Origin: Actinomycetes bacterium
Lineage (GTDB): Bacteria > Actinomycetota > Acidimicrobiia > Acidimicrobiales > RAAP-2
DNA length: 54,369 nucleotides
Direction of reading: 5' to 3'
Assembly (NCBI GenBank): GCA_021818265.1
Contig: JAKAEP010000006.1
Span: forward strand, 1-54,369
This document shows positions 24,594 to 37,593 of this stretch, piece by piece (position 1 is the stretch's first letter; each line of letters begins with the position of its first letter). The position numbers were made by a program, and so were the translations under genes. Under the pieces are notes generated by a model. The model saw nothing but the letters and a program-made list of their open reading frames with translations, was not told the DNA's origin and made no database searches.

Positions 24594-25136
24594 CTACTGG
24601 CAGGTGAAGGACAGGTCGCGCGTGGTGACCCGACGCGCGTCGCCCGCGACCACGACCACCTCGGCCTTGCCCGAGGCCGTGCCGCCCGGCGGCACCGGTG
24701 CGGTCGTGAGGGGCTCGGGGGGCGTCTCGACGGGTGACGAGCCCGATGAGCCGGGGAGGCTGACCGTGACCTGGCAGAGCCCGAGGCTGGCGCGGCCGCC
24801 GACGTTGGTGAAGGTCGCGTCGACCTCGACGACGTCGGCGTTGACCGGAGTGACCGAGGTCACCCGCACCTCGAGCCGCGCCCCGGCGATCATCGCCTCG
24901 CTCACCACGACCCAGCCCACGAGGGCCAGCACGATGAGCACGGCCACGACCAGTGCGCGACGCCGGTTGCGCCGCCGCCGCGCGGAGACGGGCTCGGCGG
25001 CCTCGGCCTCGGGCTCGACGCGGGCCCGCTCGGGGTGGGCGAGCAGGTCGGCCTTGGCCGCCTGGAACTCCTCGTCGGTGAGCTCGCCGGCGTCGCGGTG
25101 GGCGACCAGTCGGGCGAGCTCGTCGGCGACGCCCAC
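24594..25136 (-). CDS. SHOCT-domain membrane protein
   Basis: The 180-residue product has an N-terminal SHOCT-like segment (DELARLVAHRDAGELTDEEF, residues 5-24), an Arg-rich stretch (about 52-60), one membrane helix (about 61-80) and an outer strand-rich domain resembling the Ig-like DUF4352/FxLYD type (VRVTSVTPVNADVVEVDATFTN) with two cysteines that could pair. SHOCT is a short oligomerisation or nucleic-acid-associated module of unknown role. It starts 6 bp after the stop of the deazaflavin-type gene and is probably co-transcribed with it. Confidence 0.65.
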   Translation of the reverse strand: MGVADELARLVAHRDAGELTDEEFQAAKADLLAHPERARVEPEAEAAEPVSARRRRNRRRALVVAVLIVLALVGWVVVSEAMIAGARLEVRVTSVTPVNADVVEVDATFTNVGGRASLGLCQVTVSLPGSSGSSPVETPPEPLTTAPVPPGGTASGKAEVVVVAGDARRVTTRDLSFTCQ

Positions 25137-25142
25137 GTCGGG

Positions 25143-25580
25143 TCAGTCGGCGCGGACCAGCTCGACCACCGGGATGACCCGGGACGTCTGGCGCTGGTAC
25201 TCGGCGAACTGGGGGTAGGCGTCGCTCTGGAGGCCGTAGACGCGCGCCCGCTCGTCCTCGTCGAGCACCTCGGCCCGGGCCGCGTAGGTCTCGCCGCCGC
25301 GCTCGACGGTGACCGCAGGCTCGGCGACGAGGTTGAGGTACCAGTCGGGGTGCTCGGGGTGGCCCGCCCGCGAGGCGAAGACGTAGACGTGCCCGTCGAG
25401 CTCGAGGTACATCATCGGGTTCTCGTAGGTGCGCCCGGTGCGCCGGCCTCGGGTGTGCAGCACCAGCAGGGGGGCGCCGGCGAAGGGCCCCTCGCGCAGG
25501 ACGCCGCCGCTCGCGCGCAGGGCGTCGATCACCTGGCGGTTGAAGTCGTTGGGCTCGGGTCGGGTCGTGGTGTCGGTCAT
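25143..25580 (-). CDS. Deazaflavin (F420)-dependent nitroreductase-like protein
   Basis: The 145-residue product belongs to the DDN/FDOR split-barrel family: LLVLHTRGRRTGRTYENPMM holds the cofactor-binding strand and Arg/Gly loop, followed by YVFASRAGHPEHPDWYLNL and the Tyr-rich C-terminus with AYPQFAEYQ. Relatives use reduced F420 to reduce quinones or nitroaromatics. The start is ATG 25580; GAGGCG lies upstream and a TAGTCT hexamer just before that may be the -10. The presence of an F420-type enzyme supports an actinobacterial host. The substrate is unknown. Confidence 0.8.
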   Translation of the reverse strand: MTDTTTRPEPNDFNRQVIDALRASGGVLREGPFAGAPLLVLHTRGRRTGRTYENPMMYLELDGHVYVFASRAGHPEHPDWYLNLVAEPAVTVERGGETYAARAEVLDEDERARVYGLQSDAYPQFAEYQRQTSRVIPVVELVRAD

Positions 25581-25618
25581 GGTCGTTCGCCTCAGACTAC
25601 CGAGGCCCACGCGGCGCG

Positions 25619-27256
25619 TCAGGAACCCGCGGGCGCGATCGAGGCCAGGTTGTTGTGTGACGGCTCGTAGCGCCCGGCGGGGCCCCGACCGACCAGTCGC
25701 AGGATGTTGTTGGTCATCGTCGTCATCAGCGGCGCCGGGCAGCCCGGGTCGCTCCGAGGGCACGGCCGCAGATCGCCGATCCACACGTTGTTGCCGGTGT
25801 CGACGACGCCCGCCAGGCTGTGGGGATCGGTGAAGTAGACGAAGTCGGCGTAGGTGTAGCCGGCCCAGGTCGTCGAGCTGAAGGTCCCGGTCGAGGTCGG
25901 GATGGGCGAGTGCGAGAGGACCTCGAGGTTGGCGGGGTTGGCCAGAGACGGGATGACCCGGTCGATGTCCGAGGCGATGACCCCGGGGATGGTCGAGCCG
26001 TTGTGGAGCCCGGTCCCGCGGTAGAGCCAGGAGCCGGCGTCGGTGACGACCATGGGCGCGCTCGCCCCCGGGGCCAGGTAGCCCACGTACTCCTCGCCGA
26101 TCTGGGGCACCGGCGACCAGTCGGCCGGCGGGTCCTCCCAGGTGTTGCCGGTGACCTGCTCGGGCGGTCCGTGGCCGAAGAACGGGTCCTCGGCGCCGTT
26201 GCGGTAATCGACCTCCTGGCGGTCGGGGCCGAGTGGGGAGGGCTCCAGCCGGGCGTGGCGCACCATCGCCGCGGCGCCGAAGTAGACGACGTTGACCCCG
26301 CGCGCGGTGGCGCGCAGTACGGCCATGCGCTCTTGGTAGGTCCAGGTCTCATCGTGGTCGAGGGTGAGCAGCGCCTTGTGGGCGTAGAGGAGGGTCGGGT
26401 GCTCGTCGAGGGTGATGTCGGTGATGTAGGTGACGTCGAGCCCCTCCTTCTCGGCCAGTCGCACGAGGGGGTACTCGTTGGTGAGGAAGTCCGACGAGCC
26501 GGCACCCGTGTCGTAGGGGCGGTCGAAGGAGACCACGCGGGCCCGGTTGCACGGCGGGTAGGAGCTGGTGTCCAGGATGCACGGCCCCACCCCGGCGTAG
26601 TAGGAGTAGCCGCCGTAGGTGTTCCAGCCCTGCTCGACGAGCGAGCGGTTCATGATGACGTAGGTCGCGTGGCTCTGGGGGTCCCAGATCGTGAGCGGGA
26701 CGTAGCTCGCGGCGTGGGGGCCGGCCACGAGCTTCAAGAGGTAGTCGCCCGGCACGAACGCCGTGGTGACGGGGAAGGTGAGCGACGGGGCCCAGTTGGC
26801 GCAGCTGACCATGTTCGTCGAGGGGTCGACCGGGCAGGCCGGCTGGCGCTGCCCGTCGAGCAGGCCCGAGCTCCAGACCTCGCGCGCGCCGAAGCCGTGG
26901 TAGTAACCCATCCGGTAGGCGACCACCCGGTAGCGCGGGAGGTCCGTCGTCACCCGCAGGGTGACGCTCTGGCCGATCGCCGCGTAGGTCGTGTCGGCGA
27001 AGCCCTGGATGGCCGTGACCGAGGTGTCGGGGCCGATGCGCCACGACGAGGTGCCCCGTCGCTTGTTCTCGGCGACGATGGCCGAGGACACCACGCCGTC
27101 GGGGCCAAGGTAGGTGCGCGCCACCGCGGTGGTCGTCGTGGAGCTCGCCGGTGGCGACGTGGTCGTCGTGGTCGAGGTGGCCGAGGCCGCCGCGAGGGGC
27201 GTGAGGCTCGAGGCGAGGGCCGCGAGACCCACGGCGAGTGTGCGGCGGCTCTTCAC
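25619..27256 (-). CDS. Secreted N,N-dimethylformamidase-beta-like protein
   Basis: The 545-residue product has a signal peptide with an Arg pair (MKSRRTLAVGL), a Ser/Thr/Pro-rich linker (about residues 28-45) and then a long region matching the C-terminal domain of the N,N-dimethylformamidase large subunit: RVVAYRMGYYHGFGAREVW, RSLVEQGWNTYGGYSYY, TLDHDETWT and the Asp/Thr-rich end. The same domain occurs in many exported proteins with no amidase activity shown, and may bind or process polysaccharide or peptidoglycan. GGAGGAGACC precedes GTG 27256. It is divergent from the PEBP gene. Confidence 0.75.
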   Translation of the reverse strand: MKSRRTLAVGLAALASSLTPLAAASATSTTTTTSPPASSTTTTAVARTYLGPDGVVSSAIVAENKRRGTSSWRIGPDTSVTAIQGFADTTYAAIGQSVTLRVTTDLPRYRVVAYRMGYYHGFGAREVWSSGLLDGQRQPACPVDPSTNMVSCANWAPSLTFPVTTAFVPGDYLLKLVAGPHAASYVPLTIWDPQSHATYVIMNRSLVEQGWNTYGGYSYYAGVGPCILDTSSYPPCNRARVVSFDRPYDTGAGSSDFLTNEYPLVRLAEKEGLDVTYITDITLDEHPTLLYAHKALLTLDHDETWTYQERMAVLRATARGVNVVYFGAAAMVRHARLEPSPLGPDRQEVDYRNGAEDPFFGHGPPEQVTGNTWEDPPADWSPVPQIGEEYVGYLAPGASAPMVVTDAGSWLYRGTGLHNGSTIPGVIASDIDRVIPSLANPANLEVLSHSPIPTSTGTFSSTTWAGYTYADFVYFTDPHSLAGVVDTGNNVWIGDLRPCPRSDPGCPAPLMTTMTNNILRLVGRGPAGRYEPSHNNLASIAPAGS

Positions 27257-27366
27257 GGTCTCCTCCGGCGTCGTGCCCGTCGCGAGAGTGTAGGAGCCGG
27301 GCGCGGGGTGCGCCGGTCAAGGGGCCTCGCTAGAGTCACCGTGACGCTCTCGACAAGGAGGCAGCG

Positions 27367-27894
27367 ATGTCCCGTAACCCCTACGCCGAGCTCCCGGCCG
27401 TCCCCTCCTTCGAGGTCACCTCGGAGGACATCGACGAGGGCGCCGAGCTGCCCCGGGCCCAGGTGAGCGGCCTCATGGGCGCGGGGGGCACCGACACCTC
27501 CCCCCAGCTGTCGTGGCGGGGCTTCCCGAGAGAGACCGAGAGCTTCGCGGTGACCTGCTACGACCCCGACGCGCCGACCGCCTCGGGCTTCTGGCACTGG
27601 GCCGTCTACGACCTGCCCAAGGGCGTGACCTCGCTGCCCGCGGGGGCCGGGGACGGCCACGGGGGGCTGCCCGAGGGGGCGATCACCCTCGCCAACGACG
27701 CGGGCCTGCACCGCTTCATCGGGGCCGCCCCGCCGGCCGGCCACGGGCCGCACCACTACTACTTCGTGGTCCACGCCCTCGACGTCGCCAGCCTGGACCT
27801 GCCCGACGGGTCCAGCCCGGCCTACCTGGGGTTCAACCTCTTCATGCACACCCTGGCGCGAGGGATGATCGTCGCCACCTACGAGCAGCGCTAG
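27367..27894 (+). CDS. YbhB/YbcL-type PEBP family protein
   Basis: The 175-residue product has the phosphatidylethanolamine-binding-protein signature: [15 protein letters not shown] with Asp66, Asp68 and His77, and [13 protein letters not shown] with the second His pair, which together form the anion-binding pocket. Bacterial members are cytoplasmic and their ligand is unknown. AAGGAGG precedes ATG 27367, and TAGAGT at 27331 may be the -10 with a short leader. It is upstream of NAD kinase, separated by 49 bp. Confidence 0.85.
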   Translation: MSRNPYAELPAVPSFEVTSEDIDEGAELPRAQVSGLMGAGGTDTSPQLSWRGFPRETESFAVTCYDPDAPTASGFWHWAVYDLPKGVTSLPAGAGDGHGGLPEGAITLANDAGLHRFIGAAPPAGHGPHHYYFVVHALDVASLDLPDGSSPAYLGFNLFMHTLARGMIVATYEQR

Positions 27895-27943
27895 CCCCAC
27901 GGCACGACGACCGTTGTCCCCGGATCACCGCACGAGGCCGACC

Positions 27944-28745
27944 GTGTCCGACCTGCTCTTCACCGCCTTCTCGAACCGCACCGACGCCCTCGAGCTTGCG
28001 GCGGCGGTCGGCGCCGAGCTCGCGACGACCGGCATCGACTCGACCCTGCACCTGCTCGACGGCGCGGTCGAGCCCCCCGTCGGCCCGGGGACGGTCGTGG
28101 TCAGCCTCGGCGGGGACGGCACGTTCCTGAGGGCGGCCCGCCTGGCGCATCGAGCCGGGGCGCGGATCGTGGCGGTGAACCTGGGACAGGTCGGCTTCTT
28201 GCTCGACGTGCCCTCGACCGAGGTGGCCTCCACCGTGGTGGGTGCCCTCGAGGGCGCGCCGGTCGTCGAGCGCCTGGCCCTGCGCATCGACGTCGACGGC
28301 GTCGTGGAGGGCGAGTTCGCGCTCAACGAGGTGGTGGTCGAGCGGCCCGCGGCCGGACACATGGTGAAGCTCCGCACCTACGTCGACGACGAGGAGTACC
28401 TCACCTACACCGCCGACGGCGCCATGGTCTCCACGCCGACCGGCAGCACGGGCTACAGCCTGTCGGCCGGGGGACCGGTGGTCGACCCGTCGATGGGACT
28501 GCTCGTGATAACCCCGGTCGCCCCCCACTTCACGATCGACCGCTCGATCATCGTCCCCGCCGAGGCCGTCGTGCGCCTCGAGGCCCTCGACAAGCCGGCG
28601 GTGGTCGTGGCCGACGGTCAGCGCGTCGCCACGCTCGACCCGGGCGGTTCGGTCGTCGTACGGCGCAACGCACGCCCCGTACGGGTCGTGGCCACGCGTA
28701 ACTTCGGGCTGGCCTCGCGCCTGCGGCGGAGCCTGCGCGAGGGCC

Positions 28746-28753
<8 letters not shown>
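27944..28753 (+). CDS. nadK: NAD kinase
   Basis: The 269-residue enzyme phosphorylates NAD to NADP in the cytoplasm. GGDGT at residues 56-60 is the nucleotide-binding motif; LGQVGFL, NEVVVERP and TPTGSTGYSLSAGGP are the other conserved blocks. GTG 27944 is chosen, with GAGG upstream; an in-frame TTG at 27914 is the alternative. The gene overlaps recN by 8 bp, a pairing conserved widely in actinobacteria. Confidence 0.93.
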
Positions 28754-32578
<3,825 letters not shown>

Positions 32579-32589
<11 letters not shown>

Positions 32590-33475
32590 GCCCTTGGAGG
32601 AGTTCCTGCAGTGGCTGGCCGTGGAGCGCGGCCGCTCGCGCGCCACCCTGGAGGCCTACCGCCGCGACCTGCGCCGGCTGCTCGCGTGGGCGGCCGAGGG
32701 GGGCCGCGACCCCCTCGCCCTGACCCCGGAGGACCTCGAGCGCTACGCCAACGCCCTGCGCTCGGCCCAGGCACCGGCGAGCGTCGCTCGCGCCCTCACC
32801 GCGATCCGGGGCTGGTACGGCTTCCTCGTCGACGAGCGACTGCTCTCCGAGGACCCGACGGCCCGGCTCGCGCCGGCGCGCCGGGGCCGCAGCCTGCCCA
32901 AGCCCCTCAGCGAGGAGGCCGTCTTCGCCATCATCGACGGCGTGACCGACGGGGGTCCCCTCGACCGGCGGGACCGCGCCCTGCTCGAGACCCTCTACGG
33001 CACCGGGGCGCGGGTGAGCGAGGTGTGCGGCATCGACCTCGCCGACATCGACCTCGACGAGGAGGTGGTCCGGGTGACCGGCAAGGGCAACAAGCAGCGC
33101 CTGGTCCCGGTCGGCCGGAGCCTGCGCCGGGCCCTCGACGCCTACCTCGCGCCCGGTGGCCGCAGCGCGCTCGTGGCGAGCCGGCGCACCGACCGGCTCT
33201 TCGTGAACGCCCGGGGCGAGCCGCTCAGCCGTCAGGGCGTGGACCTCGTGGTCCGGCGCCGGGCCCTCGCCGCGGGGGTGCCGTCGCGGGGTGTGAGCGC
33301 CCACGCCTTCCGCCACAGCTGCGCCACCCACATGCTGGCCCACGGCGCCGACGTGCGCACGGTCCAAGAGCTCCTGGGCCACGCCTCGATCGCGACGACC
33401 CAGGTCTACACGGCCGTCGCCGTCACGACCCTCCAGCGCGAGTACCGTGAGGCGCACCCCCGAGCCCACGACTGA
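32579..33475 (+). CDS. xerD: Tyrosine recombinase XerD
   Basis: The 298-residue protein has the SAM-like N-terminal domain and a complete catalytic set: Arg145 in GTGARVSEV, Lys172 in GKGNKQR, His242 and Arg245 in HAFRHS, His268 in LGHAS and Tyr277 in TQVYT. XerD with XerC resolves chromosome dimers at dif during division. The conserved place between the NUDIX gene and scpAB shows that it is the housekeeping recombinase, not a phage integrase. Confidence 0.92.
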
Positions 33476-33481
33476 GAGCGC

Positions 33482-34105
33482 GTGAACACCTTCGAGATCT
33501 ACTTCTTCATCGCGCTCATCCCGTCGATCGTGCTGCACGAGGTGAGCCACGGCTACGTGGCGTACCTCTTCGGCGACCCCACGGCCCGCGACGCCCACCG
33601 GCTCTCGCTTAACCCGCTGCGCCACATCGACCTCTTCGGGACCATCCTGCTGCCGGCCCTCATGGTGCTCTCGGGGCTGCCGGCCTTCGGCTACGCGAAG
33701 CCCGTGCCGGTGAACGTGGGCCGGCTGCGTCGACCCCGCCAGCAGGCCCTCTGGGTGGGGCTCGCCGGTCCCGCCACCAACGTGGTGCTCTCGGCGGTGG
33801 GCTACGGCGTCTGCGAGTTCGCCATGCACGTCAACGGGAGCTACCACCTGTGGCTCTTCGGCATCGCGGTGGGGCTGTCGAACCTGGTGCTCGCCGTGTT
33901 CAACATGATCCCCATCCCGCCCCTCGACGGCTCGGCGCTCGTCGAGCGGTTCTTGCCGGTGCGCTCGCTCCCGCGCTACTACTACTGGCGGGCGCGGCTG
34001 CTGCCCTACCTGCTGATCCTGATCTTCCTCGACTACGCCTTCTTCCACGTCGGCACGACGTGGCTGGGCGACCTCGAGACCTGGTGGATCTCGCTCCTGC
34101 GCTAG
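33482..34105 (+). CDS. Site-2 protease family (M50) membrane metalloprotease
   Basis: The 207-residue polytopic protein has the zinc motif HEVSH (His19, Glu20, His23) in the first membrane segment and a third ligand Asp149 in MIPIPPLDGS, the two-motif signature of the short YwhC-like M50 branch. It cleaves a membrane-embedded substrate that is not known. GTG 33482 follows xerD by 6 bp. Its stop and the trpS stop share the CTAG at 34102-34105. The location next to xerD and scpAB is conserved in many actinobacteria. Confidence 0.9.
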   Translation: MNTFEIYFFIALIPSIVLHEVSHGYVAYLFGDPTARDAHRLSLNPLRHIDLFGTILLPALMVLSGLPAFGYAKPVPVNVGRLRRPRQQALWVGLAGPATNVVLSAVGYGVCEFAMHVNGSYHLWLFGIAVGLSNLVLAVFNMIPIPPLDGSALVERFLPVRSLPRYYYWRARLLPYLLILIFLDYAFFHVGTTWLGDLETWWISLLR

Positions 34106-35070
34106 CCGAGGCCCATCGCGCGCGCCGCGCGCTCGTAGACCGGACCGGCGACCTCCGACGCCGCGGCGGCCCCGCGGGCGGCGAGGTCGGCCAGGTGTTC
34201 GGGGGCCGCGAGCAGCTCGGCGTAGCGCTCGCGGATCGGCGCGAGCGAGCTCACCACGAGCTCTGAGAGGTCGCGCTTGAGGTCGCCGTATCGGGTGTAG
34301 CGCTCGGCCACCGCCTCGACCGAGGAGCCCTCGAAGCTGGCGAAGATCTCGAGCAGGTTCGTGAGCCCCGGCTTGTGCTCCCAGTCGGGCCGGACCTCGC
34401 CGTCGGTGTCGGTCACCGCGCGCGCGACCTTGCGCGCGATGGCCTCGGGCGGGTCGACGATGAAGATCGAGCCGAGGGGGCTCGAGAGGGACTTGCTCAT
34501 CTTGCGGGTGGGCTCTTGGAGGTCCATCACCCGGGCGGCCACCGGCGGGACGACCGCGCGGGGCACGCGGAAGGTCTCGCCGTAGCGGTGGTTGAAGCGC
34601 TGGGCCAGGTCCCGGCACAGCTCGAGGTGCTGGCGCTGGTCGTCGCCGACCGGCACCTCCTCGGTCTCGTAGAGCAGAATGTCCCCGGCCATGAGCACGG
34701 GGTAGGTGAACAGGCCCACCCGGTAGCCCTCGCCGCGCTCGGCCTTCTCCTTGAAGGCGGTCATCCGGCCCAGCTCGCCGAAGCTGGCCACGCACTCGAG
34801 CAGCCAGTTGAGCTGGGCGTGGTAGGCGACGTCGCTCTGGAAGAAGATCGTCGAGACCTCCGGGTCCAGGCCCGACGCGAGGAAGGTCGCGAAGAGCTCC
34901 GTGCGCTGTCGCGCCAGGGTCGCCGGCTCGATCGGCAGGGTGAGCGCGTGCAGGTCGACCACGCAGTAGAACGCGTCGGGGTTCTGGGAGGCCACCCACT
35001 GGCGCAGGGCGCCCAGGTAGTTGCCCAGGTGCAGGTCGCCGGAGGGTTGCATGCCCGAGAAGATCCGCAT
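34102..35070 (-). CDS. trpS: Tryptophanyl-tRNA synthetase
   Basis: The 322-residue class I synthetase charges tRNA-Trp. The HIGH-type motif is HLGN at residues 14-17, following MQPSGDL, and KMSKS is at 190-194. The middle has the Trp-specific VGDDQRQHLELCRD. TAGCAT lies exactly 6 nt before ATG 35070, giving a leaderless start, and the gene is divergent from scpA with only 51 bp between the two start codons. Confidence 0.95.
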   Translation of the reverse strand: MRIFSGMQPSGDLHLGNYLGALRQWVASQNPDAFYCVVDLHALTLPIEPATLARQRTELFATFLASGLDPEVSTIFFQSDVAYHAQLNWLLECVASFGELGRMTAFKEKAERGEGYRVGLFTYPVLMAGDILLYETEEVPVGDDQRQHLELCRDLAQRFNHRYGETFRVPRAVVPPVAARVMDLQEPTRKMSKSLSSPLGSIFIVDPPEAIARKVARAVTDTDGEVRPDWEHKPGLTNLLEIFASFEGSSVEAVAERYTRYGDLKRDLSELVVSSLAPIRERYAELLAAPEHLADLAARGAAAASEVAGPVYERAARAMGLG

Positions 35071-35076
35071 CGGCCA

Positions 35077-35082
35077 ATGCTA
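35077..35082 (-). promoter_or_regulatory. -10-like hexamer TAGCAT, leaderless geometry
   Basis: On the minus strand TAGCAT, 6 nt, then ATG 35070 of trpS. Confidence 0.55.
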
Positions 35083-35109
35083 CGAGAGGGCGGCGCGCGA
35101 ACCGCGCTG

Positions 35110-35115
35110 TAGAGT
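35110..35115 (+). promoter_or_regulatory. -10-like hexamer TAGAGT, leaderless geometry
   Basis: TAGAGT, 6 nt, then GTG 35122 of scpA. It faces the trpS hexamer 27 bp away, so the two promoters overlap. Confidence 0.55.
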
Positions 35116-35121
35116 TGCGCG

Positions 35122-35898
35122 GTGACCTTCGTCGTGACGACGCCGGCCTTCTCGGGACCCGTTGAACTCCTGGTCCAGCTGATCTCCACCCACGAGGTCG
35201 ACGTCCTCGAGGTGCCCCTGGCGCCGGTCGTCGACGGCTTCGTGGCCCACCTGCGCGCGGCCGCCGACGCCGTGACCCTGGACGACCTCTCGGAGTTCCT
35301 CCTGATCGGGGCCATCTTGGTGGAGATGAAGAGCCAGCGGCTCCTGCCCGAGCCCGACGACGGGGAGCCGGACGAGGAGTTCGTCGGCTGGGAGGAGCGC
35401 GACGTCCTGCTCGCGCGGCTGCTCGAGCTGCGCACCTACGCGGGGCTGGCCGACGCGTTCGCGTCGCTCTTCGAGCGCGCGAGCCGCAGCTTCCCCCGGC
35501 TGCGCGGGGTCAACGAGGGCTTCGTCGTCGAGCCGCCCGACCTGCTCGCGGGGGTCACCCCGTCCCAGGTCGCGCTGGCCTACCTGCGCGGGATCGAGGA
35601 GAAGCCGGTTCCGGTGGTGCGCCTCGACCACGTGACCGTCGACGCGGTCACCGTCGCCGAGACGGTCGTCACGCTGGCCCAGCGGCTGCCGGGCCTCGGC
35701 CGGGTGACGTTCCGCCAGCTCACCGAGGGCCTCGAGACCCGCATCGAGGTCATCGTCCACTTCCTCGCCCTCTTGGAGCTGTGCAAGCTGGGCCACGTCG
35801 AGCTCGGCCAGGGCCGGACCTTCGGGGACGTCCAGGTGGCCTGGATCGACTCCGACCGTGGCGTCGACATCGGAGGGGTGGACCTGTATGAGGGATGA
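35122..35898 (+). CDS. scpA: Segregation and condensation protein A
   Basis: The 258-residue kleisin links SMC heads with ScpB in chromosome condensation. FSGPVELLVQLISTHEVDVLEVPL at the N-terminus and VEMKSQRLLPEP near residue 70 are diagnostic, and the C-terminal winged helix (FLALLELCKLGHVELGQ) is intact. GTG 35122 is set by the TAGAGT hexamer. It overlaps scpB by 11 bp and begins the long plus-strand run scpA-scpB-rluB-aroH-tyrA-aroA-cmk-plsC. Confidence 0.93.
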   Translation: MTFVVTTPAFSGPVELLVQLISTHEVDVLEVPLAPVVDGFVAHLRAAADAVTLDDLSEFLLIGAILVEMKSQRLLPEPDDGEPDEEFVGWEERDVLLARLLELRTYAGLADAFASLFERASRSFPRLRGVNEGFVVEPPDLLAGVTPSQVALAYLRGIEEKPVPVVRLDHVTVDAVTVAETVVTLAQRLPGLGRVTFRQLTEGLETRIEVIVHFLALLELCKLGHVELGQGRTFGDVQVAWIDSDRGVDIGGVDLYEG

Positions 35899-36481
35899 GC
35901 TCTCGCTCGAGCAGAAGCTCGAGGCCCTGCTCACCGTGGCCCTGGAGCCGATCTCGGCCGAGGAGCTGGCCGACGCCGTCGAGGCCGACGCGACGGTGGT
36001 GACCTCGGCGCTGCGGGCCCTGCGCGAGGAGTTCCACGCCGAGCGCCGGGGCTTCGAGCTGGCCGAGCTCGCCAGCGGCTGGGTGATGCAGTCCTCGCCG
36101 GAGGTCGCGGCCTGGGTCACGCGCTTCGCGAACCGCGACGTGAGCCACCGGCTCAGCTCGGCGGCCCTCGAGACGCTCGCCATCGTCGCCTACCGCCAGC
36201 CGATCTCGCGCGCCCAGATCAGCGCCCTGCGTGGGGTGAACGTGGACGGGGTCGTGCGCCTGCTCGAGCAGCGCGGCTACATCGAAGAGCGCGGGCGGGC
36301 CCAGGCGCCGGGCCAGCCCATCCTCTACGGCACCACCGACCTCTTCTTGGACCGGCTGGGCCTCGCCTCGCTCGACGAGCTGCCGCCGATCGAGGAGTTC
36401 CTCACGCCGGTCGAGGAGGCCCGGGCGATCTCCGAGGAGATGTCCGCCGAGCTCGACGGGGCCGAGACCGAGGCGCCCTAG
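35888..36481 (+). CDS. scpB: Segregation and condensation protein B
   Basis: The 197-residue protein has two winged-helix domains; LSSAALETLAIVAYRQPISRAQI and RGVNVDGVVRLLEQRGYIEE are signature segments. It binds ScpA at the SMC complex. ATG 35888 overlaps scpA by 11 bp; an earlier in-frame start at 35858 is less likely. The C-terminal acidic tail (EEMSAELDGAETEAP) is typical. The rluB start follows directly. Confidence 0.93.
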   Translation: MRDELSLEQKLEALLTVALEPISAEELADAVEADATVVTSALRALREEFHAERRGFELAELASGWVMQSSPEVAAWVTRFANRDVSHRLSSAALETLAIVAYRQPISRAQISALRGVNVDGVVRLLEQRGYIEERGRAQAPGQPILYGTTDLFLDRLGLASLDELPPIEEFLTPVEEARAISEEMSAELDGAETEAP

Positions 36482-37225
36482 GTGGAGGCGGGCGAGCGGC
36501 TGCAGAAGACGCTGGCCCGCGCCGGCTACGGGTCGCGGCGGACCTGCGAGCTGCTGATCGGCGCGGGCCGGGTCACCGTCGACGGGCGCGTCGCCGTGCT
36601 CGGCAACCGCGTCGACCCCGAGGCCCAGGAGATCCGCGTAGACGGGGTGATCGCCCCGACCTCCCAGAGCACCGTCTACTACCTGGTCAACAAGCCCGCG
36701 GGTGTTGTCACGACGGCCTCGGACCCCCAGGGGCGTGCGACCGTCCTCGACCTCGTGAACGCCCCCGTGCGGGTCTTCCCGGTGGGCCGGCTCGACATGA
36801 ACACCGAGGGGCTGCTGCTCGTGACCAACGACGGGCGTCTCGCGCACCTGCTCACCCACCCGAGCTCGGGGGTGCCCAAGGAGTACCTCGCCCGCGTCGA
36901 GGGCGACCCCACCCCGGGTGACCTGCGCCGGCTGCGCGAGGGGGTCGAGCTCGACGACGGGGTGACCGCCCCGGCCCAGGTGAGCCGCGTGAGCGAGGGA
37001 CTGATCCGCATCGTTATCCACGAGGGGCGCAACCGCCAGGTCCGGCGAATGTGCGCGGCGGTCGGCCACGAGGTGACCCGGCTCGTGCGCACCCGGATCG
37101 GACCGCTGAGCGACCCGACGCTCGCGCCCGGGGCCGCGCGCCCCCTCACGCTCGCCGAGGTGCGCCGACTCTACGAGGCCGTCGGTCGCGCCGACGACGT
37201 CGTCTCCACTACCATTTCCCAATGA
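36482..37225 (+). CDS. rluB: 23S rRNA pseudouridine synthase, RluB type
   Basis: The 247-residue protein has an N-terminal S4 RNA-binding domain (ERLQKTLARAGYGSRR) and a RsuA/RluB catalytic domain with Asp105 in VGRLDMNTEGL and EGRNRQVRRMC. It isomerises a uridine in helix 89 of 23S rRNA in known members. GTG 36482 abuts the scpB stop. The 3' end carries the TACCAT promoter element of aroH. Confidence 0.9.
   Translation: MEAGERLQKTLARAGYGSRRTCELLIGAGRVTVDGRVAVLGNRVDPEAQEIRVDGVIAPTSQSTVYYLVNKPAGVVTTASDPQGRATVLDLVNAPVRVFPVGRLDMNTEGLLLVTNDGRLAHLLTHPSSGVPKEYLARVEGDPTPGDLRRLREGVELDDGVTAPAQVSRVSEGLIRIVIHEGRNRQVRRMCAAVGHEVTRLVRTRIGPLSDPTLAPGAARPLTLAEVRRLYEAVGRADDVVSTTISQ
37210..37215 (+). promoter_or_regulatory. 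-10-like hexamer TACCAT, leaderless geometry
   Basis: TACCAT, 6 nt, then ATG 37222 of aroH. It lies within the 3' end of rluB and would allow the aromatic genes to be transcribed independently of scpAB-rluB. Confidence 0.5.
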
Positions 37226-37593
37226 CGACTCCCGCGCTGCGGGCCCTGCGGGGCGCGACGACGTGCGGCGCGGACACGGTCCAGGCCATCACGGAGGCGA
37301 CGATCGAGCTGCTGGGCGAGATGATGGAGCGCAACGGCGTCGACCACGACGACGTGGTGAGCGTGCTCTTCACGACGACCCCGGACCTCGTGGCGACGTT
37401 CCCGGCGACCGCGGCGCGCGAGATCGGCTTCGGGGACGTCCCCCTGCTCTGCGCCAGCGAGATCGCCGTGCCCGGCGCGATGGCGCGCTGCGTGCGCGTC
37501 CTGATGCACCTCTACACGACCCGCTCGCGGGCCGAGCTGCACCACGTCTACCTGAGAAAGGCCGTCTCGCTTCGCGATGACCTCCCCAGCTGA
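37222..37593 (+). CDS. aroH: Chorismate mutase, AroH type
   Basis: The 123-residue trimeric-type enzyme converts chorismate to prephenate. LRALRGATTC at the N-terminus holds the substrate Arg, CASEIAVPGAMARCVRV holds the catalytic Glu and Arg, and HVYLRKAVSLRDDL ends the protein. This is the pseudo-alpha/beta-barrel class of Bacillus AroH, unrelated to AroQ. ATG 37222 overlaps rluB by 4 bp, and the 3' end overlaps tyrA by 17 bp, so prephenate is passed to the enzyme encoded next. Confidence 0.93.
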   Translation: MTTPALRALRGATTCGADTVQAITEATIELLGEMMERNGVDHDDVVSVLFTTTPDLVATFPATAAREIGFGDVPLLCASEIAVPGAMARCVRVLMHLYTTRSRAELHHVYLRKAVSLRDDLPS

